A stretch of 64,000 nucleotides of DNA, from positions 1,798,001 through 1,862,000 of the forward strand of contig NZ_CP133265.1 of the NCBI RefSeq assembly GCF_030915505.1, written 5' to 3'. The translations under genes were made by a program, and so were the position numbers. The notes under the pieces were generated by a model. That model worked only from the letters and a program-made list of their open reading frames with translations. It made no database searches and was not told the DNA's origin. Positions 1-8,703 of this stretch are shown piece after piece (the stretch's first letter is position 1; the number at the start of each line of letters is the position of its first letter). This DNA is from Neobacillus sp. OS1-2. GTDB taxonomy: Bacteria; Bacillota; Bacilli; Bacillales; Cytobacillaceae.

Positions 1-1370
1 GCGGCCGAGATAAAATCATGGGCACCGGCAATGGCCGCCGCGGCGAAGACTTCTTCCTCTGTGGCCGCTTCTTTCCCCCAGCGGATATTCTCGGCCACAC
101 TTCCGGTAAACAAAATATTCTTTTGCGGCACCATGGCGATTCTTTCACGCAGCTTTTTTGGATTAACTAGTTTACTATCTTGCCCATCTACTTTAATCGT
201 CCCGCTCGTGACATCATAAAAGCGGGGGATCAGCCCGACTAATGTGCTTTTTCCTGAGCCGGTTGAGCCAATGACGCCGACGGTTTCCCCGGGTAGGATG
301 GTAAGATTAATATTTTTTAAGATGGGCTCACCGCTTGTCCCTTCGTAGGAAAAAGTAACATTTTCAAAATCAATTCTTCCCTTTTCCGTGTGAGGTCGCG
401 GCGAGGTCTCATTTTTCCAGGTAATGTCGTCCTCTTGCCTAAATACTTCATCAATTCTCCCAGCTGACGCCTTTGCCCTGACAAACATATTGAAGACCAT
501 CGAAATCATCATCAAGGAAAATAAGATTTGTGTCATATAGTTGGTAAAGGCAATGATATGCCCCACTTGAATGTGGCCGTTATCGACACCTATACCGCCG
601 ATCCATAAGACGACAACGATACCAAGATTAACTGTAAGCATAATTGCCGGGCTGAAAACAGACATAAGGCGCCCTGCGGCGATGGATTGATTTTTAAAAT
701 GATCATTTGCCATGGTGAATTTGCCCATCTCAACATCGAAGCGATTGAACGCCTTGACCACACGGACACCCGATAAGTATTCACGCATTACCCTGTTCAC
801 TCGGTCCAATGCCTGTTGCACCTTCGAGAAAAGTGGGAACCCTAAACGTAAATTCAGGATGATAAACAGCGCCACGATTGGTACTACCACCGCTAGTACT
901 ATGGATAAATGCAGATTCAACCGCATCGCCATCACCAGTCCGCCGATGGCCAAGAGCGGGGCCTTGACGAAGATGCGCATTGTGCCGTTGACAAAGACTT
1001 GCACCTGGGTCACATCGTTTGTCAGACGGGTGATTAACGATGCGCGGTCAAATTGGTCTAGGTTTTTAAACGAAAGTGTTTGCACCTTGTTAAATAAATC
1101 GGACCTGAGTTCGGTGCCAAAGTTTTGTGAGACAATACTGGCCATAATGCTTCTAGTTGATGCGCTCACGGCACCGAAGGCGGTAATCGCAAGCATCACT
1201 CCGCCCATTTGTAACACATAGCGGATGTCTCGATCAGCAACCCCATTATCGATAATTTTCGCCATAATTGTCGGCTGCATTAAATCACAAATCGCCTCAA
1301 AAGTGAGGAATAAAACGGCAATGCTAAATGACTTCCAATACTTCTTTGTGTATTTTGAGAGAAATTTCAT
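1..1370 (-). CDS. ABC exporter (ATPase fused to permease), 5' part only
   Basis: Partial gene: it reads from an ATG at 1370 and runs off the window start, giving about 456 codons. The N-terminus (MKFLSKYTKKYWKSF) begins a six-helix ABC exporter membrane domain, and the region after about residue 330 is a nucleotide-binding domain. A Walker A motif (GSTGSGKST) and Q-loop (MVPQKNILFTG) are visible; the LSGGQ signature and Walker B lie beyond the edge. This is the half-transporter layout of the YfiB/YfiC and BmrC/BmrD multidrug families, which usually work as heterodimers encoded by adjacent genes. A partner gene may therefore follow outside the window (inference). The substrate cannot be read from the sequence. 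Confidence 0.9.
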   Translation of the reverse strand, partial: MKFLSKYTKKYWKSFSIAVLFLTFEAICDLMQPTIMAKIIDNGVADRDIRYVLQMGGVMLAITAFGAVSASTRSIMASIVSQNFGTELRSDLFNKVQTLSFKNLDQFDRASLITRLTNDVTQVQVFVNGTMRIFVKAPLLAIGGLVMAMRLNLHLSIVLAVVVPIVALFIILNLRLGFPLFSKVQQALDRVNRVMREYLSGVRVVKAFNRFDVEMGKFTMANDHFKNQSIAAGRLMSVFSPAIMLTVNLGIVVVLWIGGIGVDNGHIQVGHIIAFTNYMTQILFSLMMISMVFNMFVRAKASAGRIDEVFRQEDDITWKNETSPRPHTEKGRIDFENVTFSYEGTSGEPILKNINLTILPGETVGVIGSTGSGKSTLVGLIPRFYDVTSGTIKVDGQDSKLVNPKKLRERIAMVPQKNILFTGSVAENIRWGKEAATEEEVFAAAAIAGAHDFISA

Positions 1371-1457
1371 AGGCACACCTTTTCCTGTCAACCAATTATA
1401 ATAAGGATATTATAGTTTGGTTTCCTATGATTGACCAATTATTTCGACTTTGGAAAT

Positions 1458-1493
1458 AAAAAAAATGGACCATTAATAATAAATGGACCATTT
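1458..1493 (-). terminator. Terminator after the ASCH gene
   Basis: On the minus strand a 12-bp stem (AAATGGTCCATT / AATGGTCCATTT, one central mismatch) is followed by a run of T. It lies just after the ASCH stop codon at 1508. Confidence 0.7.
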
Positions 1494-1507
1494 GCATTAC
1501 TTTTTCG

Positions 1508-1858
1508 TTATGCTTCAACAGGACGGAATTCATGAACCCAGACACGCATTTGCGGCAGCCATGGCATTCCCGGGTGATGGGAAAGAATCGATTGTTTATA
1601 CTCTTCCACCGTTTCGAAGCCCTCGCGGCGGGCATCTTCATCAGTCAACTCACCAAGGCTCTGAGAATAAACCTTTTCAACCACGAACTGACGGCCTTCC
1701 AGTGTCATAATCTCACCTGGGTCGGCATATCTGCTATTTCTGCGGGTTGCGGTCTTTTCGCCTGAAAGAACTTTTTGAACATCTGCTTCCACTGTCACCA
1801 ATTGTTCAATTGTGCCTTTTTTAGGTGGCAACGTATTATTTTCATTTTGTGTTGTCAT
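1508..1858 (-). CDS. ASCH domain protein
   Basis: A 116-aa soluble protein whose length and sequence fit the ASCH fold, an RNA-binding beta-barrel related to PUA. Matching segments are SGEKTATRRNSRYADPGE, FVVEKVYSQSLGELTDEDAR and the closing WVHEFRPV. Some ASCH proteins hydrolyse N4-acetylcytidine or bind RNA; nothing here decides between these. The start is firm: AAGGAGGAG lies about 6 nt before the ATG. It is a single-gene unit with its own terminator, and its neighbours do not suggest a pathway. Confidence 0.8.
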   Translation of the reverse strand: MTTQNENNTLPPKKGTIEQLVTVEADVQKVLSGEKTATRRNSRYADPGEIMTLEGRQFVVEKVYSQSLGELTDEDARREGFETVEEYKQSILSHHPGMPWLPQMRVWVHEFRPVEA

Positions 1859-1950
1859 TTATTTCTCCTCCTTATGCAGTTTATTTTTCCATATTAACAT
1901 TGTCTGTATAGTAAAATCCAATTCAAAGAACTTCCCTTTAGCTCATTACC

Positions 1951-3666
1951 TTACATGACCTGACCGCCCTTTTCACGGTACTTCAATATTCCTTCCGCCG
2001 CACGGTAGGCTAAAGCACCAACTGTATCTGTCGGATTATAGCCAGAGTTGTGCGGAAACGCGGATGCTCCAATCACAAACAGATTATCGTAGTCCCACAT
2101 TTGCAAATAATTATTGACTGCAGATGTGGCCGGATCCGCACCCATGATGACACCGCCGGTATTGTGGGTCGATTGGTAGGTGGTGATATCATATGGCCCT
2201 AAGTCTTTCATCGAATCAATATGATCAGCCCCCATTTCCTTTAGGACATCCGTGCATTTACCGGCAAGAAACTTAGCCATCTGGCGGTCTTGCTCTTCAA
2301 AATCAAAGGTAATCCGAATCAACGGATCGCCATACGCATCCTTATAACTTGGATCAAGATCGAGAAAGTGTCGTTTAAATGGCATCGACGATCCTTGGGA
2401 AGAGACTGATAAGAAGCGATTGGCATATTTAACTGACTTTTCCTTGAACTCTTTGCCCCAGTTTGGCTTCCCACCTGGAACCGGATTGTTTTGAATCGGC
2501 CGCAGCCCGGTTTGCGTTAGAGAAATCATGCCGCCATGAATGAAATTGAGATTAGTGTGATCAAAATTATCTCCGTTGTAATCATCGACAACCATCCCAA
2601 GCGCACCCGCCCCGGCAAAGGTATTAAATTCTTTATCCTCAAAGAAGCCCACGGCATTGCCCTTAATCACCTGATAGGCATAATTCTTCCCAATCACACC
2701 TTTTCCCGTGTTAGGGTCATAAGGCCTGCCCACCTCTGACATTAACAGCAGGCGAATATTATTGAAGACATAGCTAGTCATCACGACAATATCAGCAGGC
2801 TGCTCAATCTCTTCACCTGTAGTAACATCCGTATACATGACACCCGTTACTTTGTCACCTGTTTTTACTATTCTTCTCACATTTGAATGGGTCCTAATTT
2901 CAAAATTGCCTGTTTTGTTTGCAACAGGAATAACCGTGACAACCGGATCGGCTTTTGCTCCATATTCACAGCCAAACCGTTCACAATACCCGCAATATTG
3001 ACAGGCCGCCCGTTTGATTCCGTCCGGATTCGTATAAGACTCGGATAGATTGGCAGACGGCATCATGTAGGGATGAAGCTTCATTTTTTTCGTTGCCTTC
3101 TCGAACATGGTAATCGCAGGCGATTTTTTCATGGGCGGTGTTGGATATTTACTTGACCGTTTTCCGGCAAGCGGATTTTCTTCACCTGAAATGCCGGCAA
3201 CCTTCTCAAACTTGTCGTAATACGGTTCTAGCTGATCATAGGTAATCCCCCAATCCTGCAGGGCCATGTCCGCCGGGATTTTATCTTTCCCATATCGTTC
3301 AACGGTTTTACTATAGATTTCAAAGTCGTAAGGTAAAAAGCGGAACGTCTGCCCATTCCAATGAACACCAGCACCGCCTAAGCCATCCCCAATCAAAAAG
3401 GAACCATATTGCCGCATCGGCAGGGCCCGAATTTTTTCATTGCCTCTAAACGTAATCGTTTCCTTCGAAAGGTCTTGCATAAGATCATAGCGGAGGGCAT
3501 AGCGCAGTTCATCATGCACCATAAAATAATCCTCGGTCTTACGTTCTTTCCCTCTTTCCAATCCCACTACTTTTAATCCCTGTTTGGTCAGCTCTGAGGC
3601 AATAATTCCTCCTGCCCAACCTACACCAACGATCACAACATCTACTTTTGGTAACTTCTTCGCCAT
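1951..3666 (-). CDS. GMC-family flavoprotein oxidoreductase (gluconate 2-dehydrogenase-type large subunit)
   Basis: A 571-aa FAD-dependent dehydrogenase. The N-terminal Rossmann loop (VIVGVGWAGG), a GMC signature segment (GDGLGGAGVHWNGQTF) and the C-terminal segments HNTGGVIMGADP and FPHNSGYNPTDTVGALAYR are all visible. A cysteine-rich patch (CQYCGYCERFGCEYGA, near residue 220) is typical of the gluconate/sorbitol dehydrogenase branch. No signal peptide is seen. The gene directly upstream encodes a Tat-exported subunit-3 protein, and in this family the flavoprotein is carried out by its Tat partner. The usual third component, a membrane cytochrome c, is absent here. The true sugar or polyol substrate is unknown. 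Confidence 0.9.
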   Translation of the reverse strand: MAKKLPKVDVVIVGVGWAGGIIASELTKQGLKVVGLERGKERKTEDYFMVHDELRYALRYDLMQDLSKETITFRGNEKIRALPMRQYGSFLIGDGLGGAGVHWNGQTFRFLPYDFEIYSKTVERYGKDKIPADMALQDWGITYDQLEPYYDKFEKVAGISGEENPLAGKRSSKYPTPPMKKSPAITMFEKATKKMKLHPYMMPSANLSESYTNPDGIKRAACQYCGYCERFGCEYGAKADPVVTVIPVANKTGNFEIRTHSNVRRIVKTGDKVTGVMYTDVTTGEEIEQPADIVVMTSYVFNNIRLLLMSEVGRPYDPNTGKGVIGKNYAYQVIKGNAVGFFEDKEFNTFAGAGALGMVVDDYNGDNFDHTNLNFIHGGMISLTQTGLRPIQNNPVPGGKPNWGKEFKEKSVKYANRFLSVSSQGSSMPFKRHFLDLDPSYKDAYGDPLIRITFDFEEQDRQMAKFLAGKCTDVLKEMGADHIDSMKDLGPYDITTYQSTHNTGGVIMGADPATSAVNNYLQMWDYDNLFVIGASAFPHNSGYNPTDTVGALAYRAAEGILKYREKGGQVM

Positions 3667-3706
3667 ACGTCCACCTTCTTTTTAAAAATAAAAATATACG
3701 CTTTTC

Positions 3707-4436
3707 TTAATGGTTCATATGATTTTGGAGACTTTGCGGTTTCACTTTCTTGAAGCCCTTTTCAATAATATCGGCATAGGCCATTTGGCTGCCTGGATAG
3801 TTCTTCATCTTCCAGCCATCCATATTTTTATTTCCTCCATATAGTGGGTCGCTATAGGCACCCTCTAACGTCACACTTCTAAGCAATTGGAAGAAGCCAC
3901 TTGGTGAAATCGTCGTTATATTTACTTTGTCTTCCTCAAAGTCACGAAGGATGGCATCCTTTTCTTTTCCTTTCAGCTCAGTGAAATCCTTCTTATAAAC
4001 TGCTTTACTGTGATTTTGAATTTCTCGGATAGCAATGTCGAAAATATCTCTCCGTTTTAACCGGCCTTGGTAGCCTTGTACTTTTTCCCCGGAAAAAGGG
4101 TGCTTGCATATAATCCCTGCCATTGAACCCCCAATCACCTGCTAATTGGTGGTCAATAAAAAAGGCTACACCTAAATCCTTTGCACCTGGGCCATGATCG
4201 TCTTTCGGAAAAATTCTCTCAGTGGCCTCATCAATCACACGAAATTGTTCAGGCGTAAAATACATGAGTGCTTGATTAAAATTCTTTGCCTGCTCTGCTT
4301 TCTTTGCGGTTCCCAATGGAAGAACACTGCCTAAAATACCGCCAATGGCAAGCCCGCCCACTGTATAACTGGTGTTTCGAATAAATTTCCTTCTTGATAC
4401 CGATTCTGGATTACCTTTGTTTTCTTCAACCATCAT
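3707..4436 (-). pseudogene. Gluconate 2-dehydrogenase subunit 3-like Tat protein, frameshifted
   Basis: Two overlapping reading frames together make one subunit-3 protein of about 240 aa. The first frame starts at 4436, where GGAGGTG lies about 6 nt before an ATGATG; it carries a Tat signal (SRRKFIRN, then a hydrophobic stretch) and runs to about YMQAPFF. The second frame supplies VQGYQGRLKRRDIFD to the end at 3707. The switch falls in homopolymer-rich sequence near 4080-4100 and amounts to one extra base. Either the gene is inactivated or one base was miscalled. Without this subunit the downstream GMC flavoprotein would lack its export and assembly partner. Confidence 0.75.
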
Positions 4437-4552
4437 CTGCACCTCCAGATTTTTCAACAATCAACTTTCTTCGCCTTATTATGTTCCCAATATAATCCAT
4501 TCATACTTATAAAAGGAAAAGGAGAGAATGATAAAAAAAGGAGGAAATAATA

Positions 4553-5254
4553 ATGAAAAAAACATGGCAACTCAGTTGTGTACCCATTTTCATGTCATTG
4601 CTCGTTCTTACCGCATGCTCGGGGCAGCAAGGGGAAAATACTGTAGGCGCTGCCGAAAACCTTCATGAAAAGGCGCTAAACACGAAGGGGAATGGACATA
4701 TTCATGGAACAAACACAAGCTCACCAGACGTCATTCCAAGTGTTGATCGCACGAAGAAACAAACCACGAATGGAAAGAATCAAACGACTAACGGTATGGG
4801 AACGAATGTATACAGCCTAATCGGGAGTTCAAGCCTGCATGATGGGGGAATCTCATCACATTTAGAATCAAGGCTTTCCGGAGAGGGAATACCAGGGGTC
4901 AAAGTCTTTGTGCTTGATGATACAATTATCTTGGCACGCGCGCAGCAAGAAGCAACCTCCACTCGGTATGACGAAATGCAAAACAAGGTACTAAAAAATA
5001 CCTCGGGACTTTCCGGAAAGGGGAACCTTGATGGAGTAGACCCTTCAAAATTAAATACGGATGATAATTTAGATCGCGCAAAAGAGGTGATGGGAAAGGC
5101 TTTTAATGGACAGGTCCAAATCCTGACCATTACCAACCCAAAGGCATTGCCGCTCATTGATGGCATTAAAGCGAATATTAAATCGGATGCGCCGAACTAT
5201 TCCACTTTATCTAGCGATATCCTCACATTAATTAAAATGTCGCGAGAAAAATAA
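4553..5254 (+). CDS. YhcN/YlaJ-family sporulation lipoprotein
   Basis: A 233-aa lipoprotein. The signal peptide ends in the lipobox LTAC, followed by a low-complexity Thr/Asn/Gly linker and a C-terminal YhcN/YlaJ domain (VKVFVLDDTIILARAQQ ... VQILTITNPKALPLI). Members of this family sit in the spore inner membrane or cortex region and affect germination or outgrowth; the exact role is unknown. The start is set by AAGGAGG 8 nt upstream. A CATACTT sequence at 4502-4508 resembles a sigma-G/F -10 element, but no convincing -35 is present. It ends at a strong shared terminator. Confidence 0.8.
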   Translation: MKKTWQLSCVPIFMSLLVLTACSGQQGENTVGAAENLHEKALNTKGNGHIHGTNTSSPDVIPSVDRTKKQTTNGKNQTTNGMGTNVYSLIGSSSLHDGGISSHLESRLSGEGIPGVKVFVLDDTIILARAQQEATSTRYDEMQNKVLKNTSGLSGKGNLDGVDPSKLNTDDNLDRAKEVMGKAFNGQVQILTITNPKALPLIDGIKANIKSDAPNYSTLSSDILTLIKMSREK

Positions 5255-5259
5255 AGTAG

Positions 5260-5284
5260 GGACCGAGCTTAGCTCGGTCCTTTT
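5260..5284. terminator. Bidirectional terminator between convergent genes
   Basis: A perfect 10-bp stem, GGACCGAGCT / AGCTCGGTCC, with T runs outside both arms. It serves the sporulation lipoprotein (plus) and the ABC-2 operon (minus). Confidence 0.85.
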
Positions 5285-6080
5285 ACACGTTTAAATCTCT
5301 TTTTTGATAAAAAACATAGGTCCCAAGCGTTAGTGCAGCAATTAGGATAACGGAGATCATCACAAAAGCGACATCCAAACCACTGCCGAACATCACATTC
5401 TTTGCTTCAAAATATTTGAACGGGGTCAAGTATTTCAATCCCTCTATATGTTCATTTATATCAATCGCAATGGATAACATATATGTCAGTAACAGGATAC
5501 CTGTTGCTACTGACGCCGCTGTTTTTGGTTTCTTTTTCACTGCAGCAAGTGCACTTCCGATCACCATGAACAAAAGCTGCAATATGAACATTCCTACCAT
5601 CAGCAGGCCAATGTCCCCATTCACCGCTTCACCGCTGTTATATTTTGCGATAAGACTAATGGATGAAACATAGGTGACGAGATTAAAAACCACAATATTG
5701 ACGAATGCCGCTGAAAGCTTTGCCGTAATAATTGTCGTCCTTGAAACAGGCTTTACAAAGAGAAACTCAAATGTCTTATCCCGCTCTTCTTTGGCGATAA
5801 TCGTGGCACCCAACATTGCTGCGTGGATGGTCGCCATCAATAACAAATAAAGAAACAGTAAGGAATAATAGCCGCTAACCTTCGATAAATCAACGGCGCC
5901 AAACCCTAAAACGGCTCTTAGTGTTTGCGGCATATCCGCCACCAAATCGTTGATCGATTGGCCAGCAGACGAATAGGCATCATATTTCGCCATCCCCGAT
6001 ACTACCATAAGGAAAACGCCAATGCTCCAAAAGATGAGCGATTTTCGGTGGGACTTCAATTCCTTTAAAAATATATTCAT
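5283..6080 (-). CDS. ABC-2 type permease subunit
   Basis: A 265-aa membrane protein with about six hydrophobic segments and the ABC-2 layout: a short cytoplasmic N-terminus (MNIFLKELKSHRKSLIFW), a first helix, then a loop containing AKEERDKTFEFLFVKPVSR. A longer frame exists upstream, but GGAGGTGATT spaced before the ATG at 6080 fixes the start. It is a paralogue of the permease encoded just upstream, and the two probably form the heterodimeric channel of one exporter with the ATPase at 6898-7782. Substrate unknown. Confidence 0.85.
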   Translation of the reverse strand: MNIFLKELKSHRKSLIFWSIGVFLMVVSGMAKYDAYSSAGQSINDLVADMPQTLRAVLGFGAVDLSKVSGYYSLLFLYLLLMATIHAAMLGATIIAKEERDKTFEFLFVKPVSRTTIITAKLSAAFVNIVVFNLVTYVSSISLIAKYNSGEAVNGDIGLLMVGMFILQLLFMVIGSALAAVKKKPKTAASVATGILLLTYMLSIAIDINEHIEGLKYLTPFKYFEAKNVMFGSGLDVAFVMISVILIAALTLGTYVFYQKRDLNV

Positions 6081-6099
6081 GGTTGAATCACCTCCATTA

Positions 6100-6891
6100 T
6101 TAAACTGCATGAATGTCCTTTTTGGTATAAACGAAATAACTTGCCGCAATCGCTAGTATGATCACAATCGCTCCTGCTATCAAAAAGGATGCTTCAAAGC
6201 TGGAGTGTTTGATAATATAGGCCGTGTCAAAATATTTAAATGGCGAAAAATAACGTTTCACATCCTCGCCTGACGTATCGCTGAGCATTCCAATAAAGTA
6301 AAACGCAAAAACAGTTGCAAGCGACACCGTCAAAACCAATTTAATCTTTGGCACAATGACGGAAATAATGATCCCTAAAGCCAGAAAAATCAACTGAATA
6401 ATAAACATTGTCAGTGACAGCATGATAAATACCTTGATGCTAAAATCATCCGTTTTCACTTGATTCGCCATGATGCTCGCTCCCGCAATATAAACAGCAT
6501 TCGTGATGACGATCGAGATGAAGGCCGCTAGCAGCTTTGCGGTCAAAACCGTTGATCTGGTAACCGGTTTTGTTAACAGGAAATCTGCTGTTTTTTCCCG
6601 AACTTCCTTGCTGACGATGCCGGTTCCCAGATTCATCGCCTGAATCGCACTGCAAAGGGTAATAAAAGATAAGGGGAAGCAATAAAAACCAACAAGTGTA
6701 GCTAAGCTCCCAAGGTTAAAGGCGTTCCTTATTGCTTCTGGATACCCCTCCATGATTTTTTCAAATTCGCCCGCATCCTTTGCAAACGACGGATAGAATG
6801 ACATAAACAAGACCACGATTAGCACTAATGAGAGAGACCAGATGATCGTCGACTTCCGATACGCTCTTAATTCATGTAAAAAGATATTCAT
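6100..6891 (-). CDS. ABC-2 type permease subunit (paralogue)
   Basis: A 263-aa membrane protein, about six transmembrane segments. It shares the start (MNIFLHELRAYRKSTIIW) and the SKEVREKTADFLLTKPVTR loop with its downstream neighbour, so the pair arose by duplication. It lies 6 nt after the ATPase gene and 19 nt before the second permease, within a four-gene operon (TetR, ATPase, permease, permease). This set is typical of small drug or peptide exporters in Bacillus. Confidence 0.85.
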   Translation of the reverse strand: MNIFLHELRAYRKSTIIWSLSLVLIVVLFMSFYPSFAKDAGEFEKIMEGYPEAIRNAFNLGSLATLVGFYCFPLSFITLCSAIQAMNLGTGIVSKEVREKTADFLLTKPVTRSTVLTAKLLAAFISIVITNAVYIAGASIMANQVKTDDFSIKVFIMLSLTMFIIQLIFLALGIIISVIVPKIKLVLTVSLATVFAFYFIGMLSDTSGEDVKRYFSPFKYFDTAYIIKHSSFEASFLIAGAIVIILAIAASYFVYTKKDIHAV

Positions 6892-6897
6892 AGCTTA

Positions 6898-7782
6898 CTA
6901 GTCCTCCTTCTCATAGTAATGCATAAAAATCTCCTCAAGGTCCGGTTCCTCAATCCACAGATTGGCGATTTCAATCTCGGCAATCCGTTTCATGACATCG
7001 TTAATATTCCCCTTAAAAATAAAGCTGATGACATTGTTACTTACCGCTACATTATTGACCCCATTGAGATGAAAATGGTTCGGCTCTAGCGGCGACTTCG
7101 TTTCAATCTTGAACTTTTTATAGTTGCTTTCTTGTAAGGTACTAATCTTTTCTACAGTAACAATCTTGCCTTCTTTAATAATGGCAACACGGTTACATAA
7201 GCGCTGGACCTCGCTTAGGATGTGTGATGAAAAGAGAATGGTCGCACCTTTCTTATTCTCTGACTCTAGTAATTCAAAGAATTTTTGCTGCATCAGCGGG
7301 TCAAGTCCGCTCGTTGGTTCATCTAGAATGATTAACTTCGGTTCATGAAGCAGCCCCTGAACAATGCCAACCTTCTTTTTATTTCCCAGTGAAAGGTCAT
7401 CAATTTTTTTATTCAGGTCGAGATCCATGATCTCCGCCAATTCCTTGATTCGCTTGCTGCAATCCTTTTTATAAAAACTTGCAGAGTAGTTTAATAGATC
7501 CTTCACCTTCATATTGTCATAGTAAAATACTTCCGACGGCAGATAACCGATTTCCCTTTTTATTTCCGGGGCAAATTGGATACAGTCCTTGCCAAAGATG
7601 GTAGCACTGCCGCTCGTTGGATGGATGAGCGACAGTAACGTTCTGATGGTGGTGGATTTACCCGCACCATTTGGCCCGATGAATCCGAAAATCTCACCTT
7701 CCTCGACATGAAAGCTGATGTTAGAGATTCCTCTTGATTTCCCATACGTTTTTGTCAGGTTTTTAATGTCAATCACATTCAT
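6898..7782 (-). CDS. ABC transporter ATP-binding protein
   Basis: A 294-aa ATPase: Walker A GPNGAGKST, signature LSLGNKKKVGIVQG, Walker B LIILDEPTSGLDP, and H-loop HILSEV. A C-terminal extension of about 80 aa after the core is usual in exporter ATPases of the BcrA/NatA type. It powers the two ABC-2 permeases encoded immediately downstream. The upstream TetR gene ends 15 nt before this start, so the four genes probably form one transcript under autorepression. Confidence 0.9.
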   Translation of the reverse strand: MNVIDIKNLTKTYGKSRGISNISFHVEEGEIFGFIGPNGAGKSTTIRTLLSLIHPTSGSATIFGKDCIQFAPEIKREIGYLPSEVFYYDNMKVKDLLNYSASFYKKDCSKRIKELAEIMDLDLNKKIDDLSLGNKKKVGIVQGLLHEPKLIILDEPTSGLDPLMQQKFFELLESENKKGATILFSSHILSEVQRLCNRVAIIKEGKIVTVEKISTLQESNYKKFKIETKSPLEPNHFHLNGVNNVAVSNNVISFIFKGNINDVMKRIAEIEIANLWIEEPDLEEIFMHYYEKED

Positions 7783-7797
7783 CGTGGAGTGCCTCCC

Positions 7798-8421
7798 TTA
7801 TTTATAAAAACATGTAGTAAAAATCTCAAAATAGACTTCTGCCTCTTGAAATCCCTTTTCATAATCAATATGATGCGTCGGTGACAGTTTGGCTTGCGAA
7901 AGCATTTCTTCGCTCAACTTTTCAAAGGTATAGGTAATAATCTTTAGCACCTTTTTGATATCCATATCATCACGGAATTTTGAAAAATCAATGCCCTCGT
8001 ATACTTTTCCAAAATTAGCATCACTCAATACCTTTACCTTTTTATCAACCTCGACTTTTACTTCGGCTGAGTCCTCTAAATAAGCTTCTTCAATGAATGT
8101 AAAGAGGTCTGGATAGGTGGTAAGCAGCTCCATTTTAATCATGACTGCCTGCCGAATTCTTGTGAAAAAATCCCTTTCTGCTAGGTTGATCTTTTGATAA
8201 AACTGTTCAGCTAGAATCCGGCAACAATAATCAAATAAAAATAAAAATAACTGCTTTTTATTACCGAAGTAATGAAACAACAGCCCCTTTGAAATACCCG
8301 CCGCTTTTACCATTTCATTGGTCGAAGCCCGTTCATACCCTTTTTGGGCAAATTCCTTGATCGCAGCATTGATAATTCGGTCTTGCTTTTCTTGTTCTAA
8401 GTTGAGAAATTTCGAATACAC
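7798..8421 (-). CDS. TetR/AcrR-family repressor of the ABC-2 operon
   Basis: A 207-aa regulator. The N-terminal helix-turn-helix (residues 12-58) is a clear TetR type: IINAAIKEFAQKGYERAST, then MVKAAGISKGLLFHYFGNKK. The rest is the ligand-binding and dimer domain. It starts with GTG at 8421, with GGAGGG about 8 nt upstream. It is first in the exporter operon. The promoter upstream carries two copies of one inverted repeat, the expected sign of autoregulation. The inducing ligand is unknown; by family habit it may be the exported compound. Confidence 0.9.
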   Translation of the reverse strand: MYSKFLNLEQEKQDRIINAAIKEFAQKGYERASTNEMVKAAGISKGLLFHYFGNKKQLFLFLFDYCCRILAEQFYQKINLAERDFFTRIRQAVMIKMELLTTYPDLFTFIEEAYLEDSAEVKVEVDKKVKVLSDANFGKVYEGIDFSKFRDDMDIKKVLKIITYTFEKLSEEMLSQAKLSPTHHIDYEKGFQEAEVYFEIFTTCFYK

Positions 8422-8447
8422 TCCAGTTGGCCCTCCTTTTTTCCACC

Positions 8448-8466
8448 ATTGACCACTTGAGTCAAT
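8448..8466. promoter_or_regulatory. TetR operator copy 1 (ATTGAC-N7-GTCAAT)
   Basis: A perfect inverted repeat with 6-bp arms and a 7-bp spacer, lying in the 5' leader between the -10 and the repressor start. It is identical in its arms to the copy at 8495-8513. Confidence 0.65.
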
Positions 8467-8483
8467 TGGGTATTAGTGGCATC

Positions 8484-8512
8484 ATTATATTCCCATTGAC
8501 CCCATCGGTCAA
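8484..8512 (-). promoter_or_regulatory. Sigma-A promoter of the TetR/ABC operon
   Basis: Read on the minus strand, TTGACC (8507-8512) is followed by a 17-bp spacer and a perfect TATAAT (8484-8489). Transcription would begin near 8477, about 55 bp before the GTG start of the repressor. Confidence 0.75.
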
Positions 8513-8513
8513 T
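8495..8513. promoter_or_regulatory. TetR operator copy 2 (ATTGAC-N7-GTCAAT)
   Basis: The same 19-bp inverted repeat as at 8448-8466, here covering the -35 hexamer and part of the spacer. Binding would block RNA polymerase. The centres of the two copies are 47 bp apart. Confidence 0.65.
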
Positions 8514-8703
8514 AGTGGTCAACTTATTTTTTTTACAAAAAAGTGAACTTTATCGTTTGTGTTTTTGGAATGTGCTACGTATGATTCCCTCATATATTAA
8601 CTATCCGCTGATTGACCCCAGCATCTCGTTAAAACGTGTAACCGTTCACACATAGTGATAAAATAATCATGTACAAAACTTAAAATAGGGGAGGGCACAT
8701 AAA

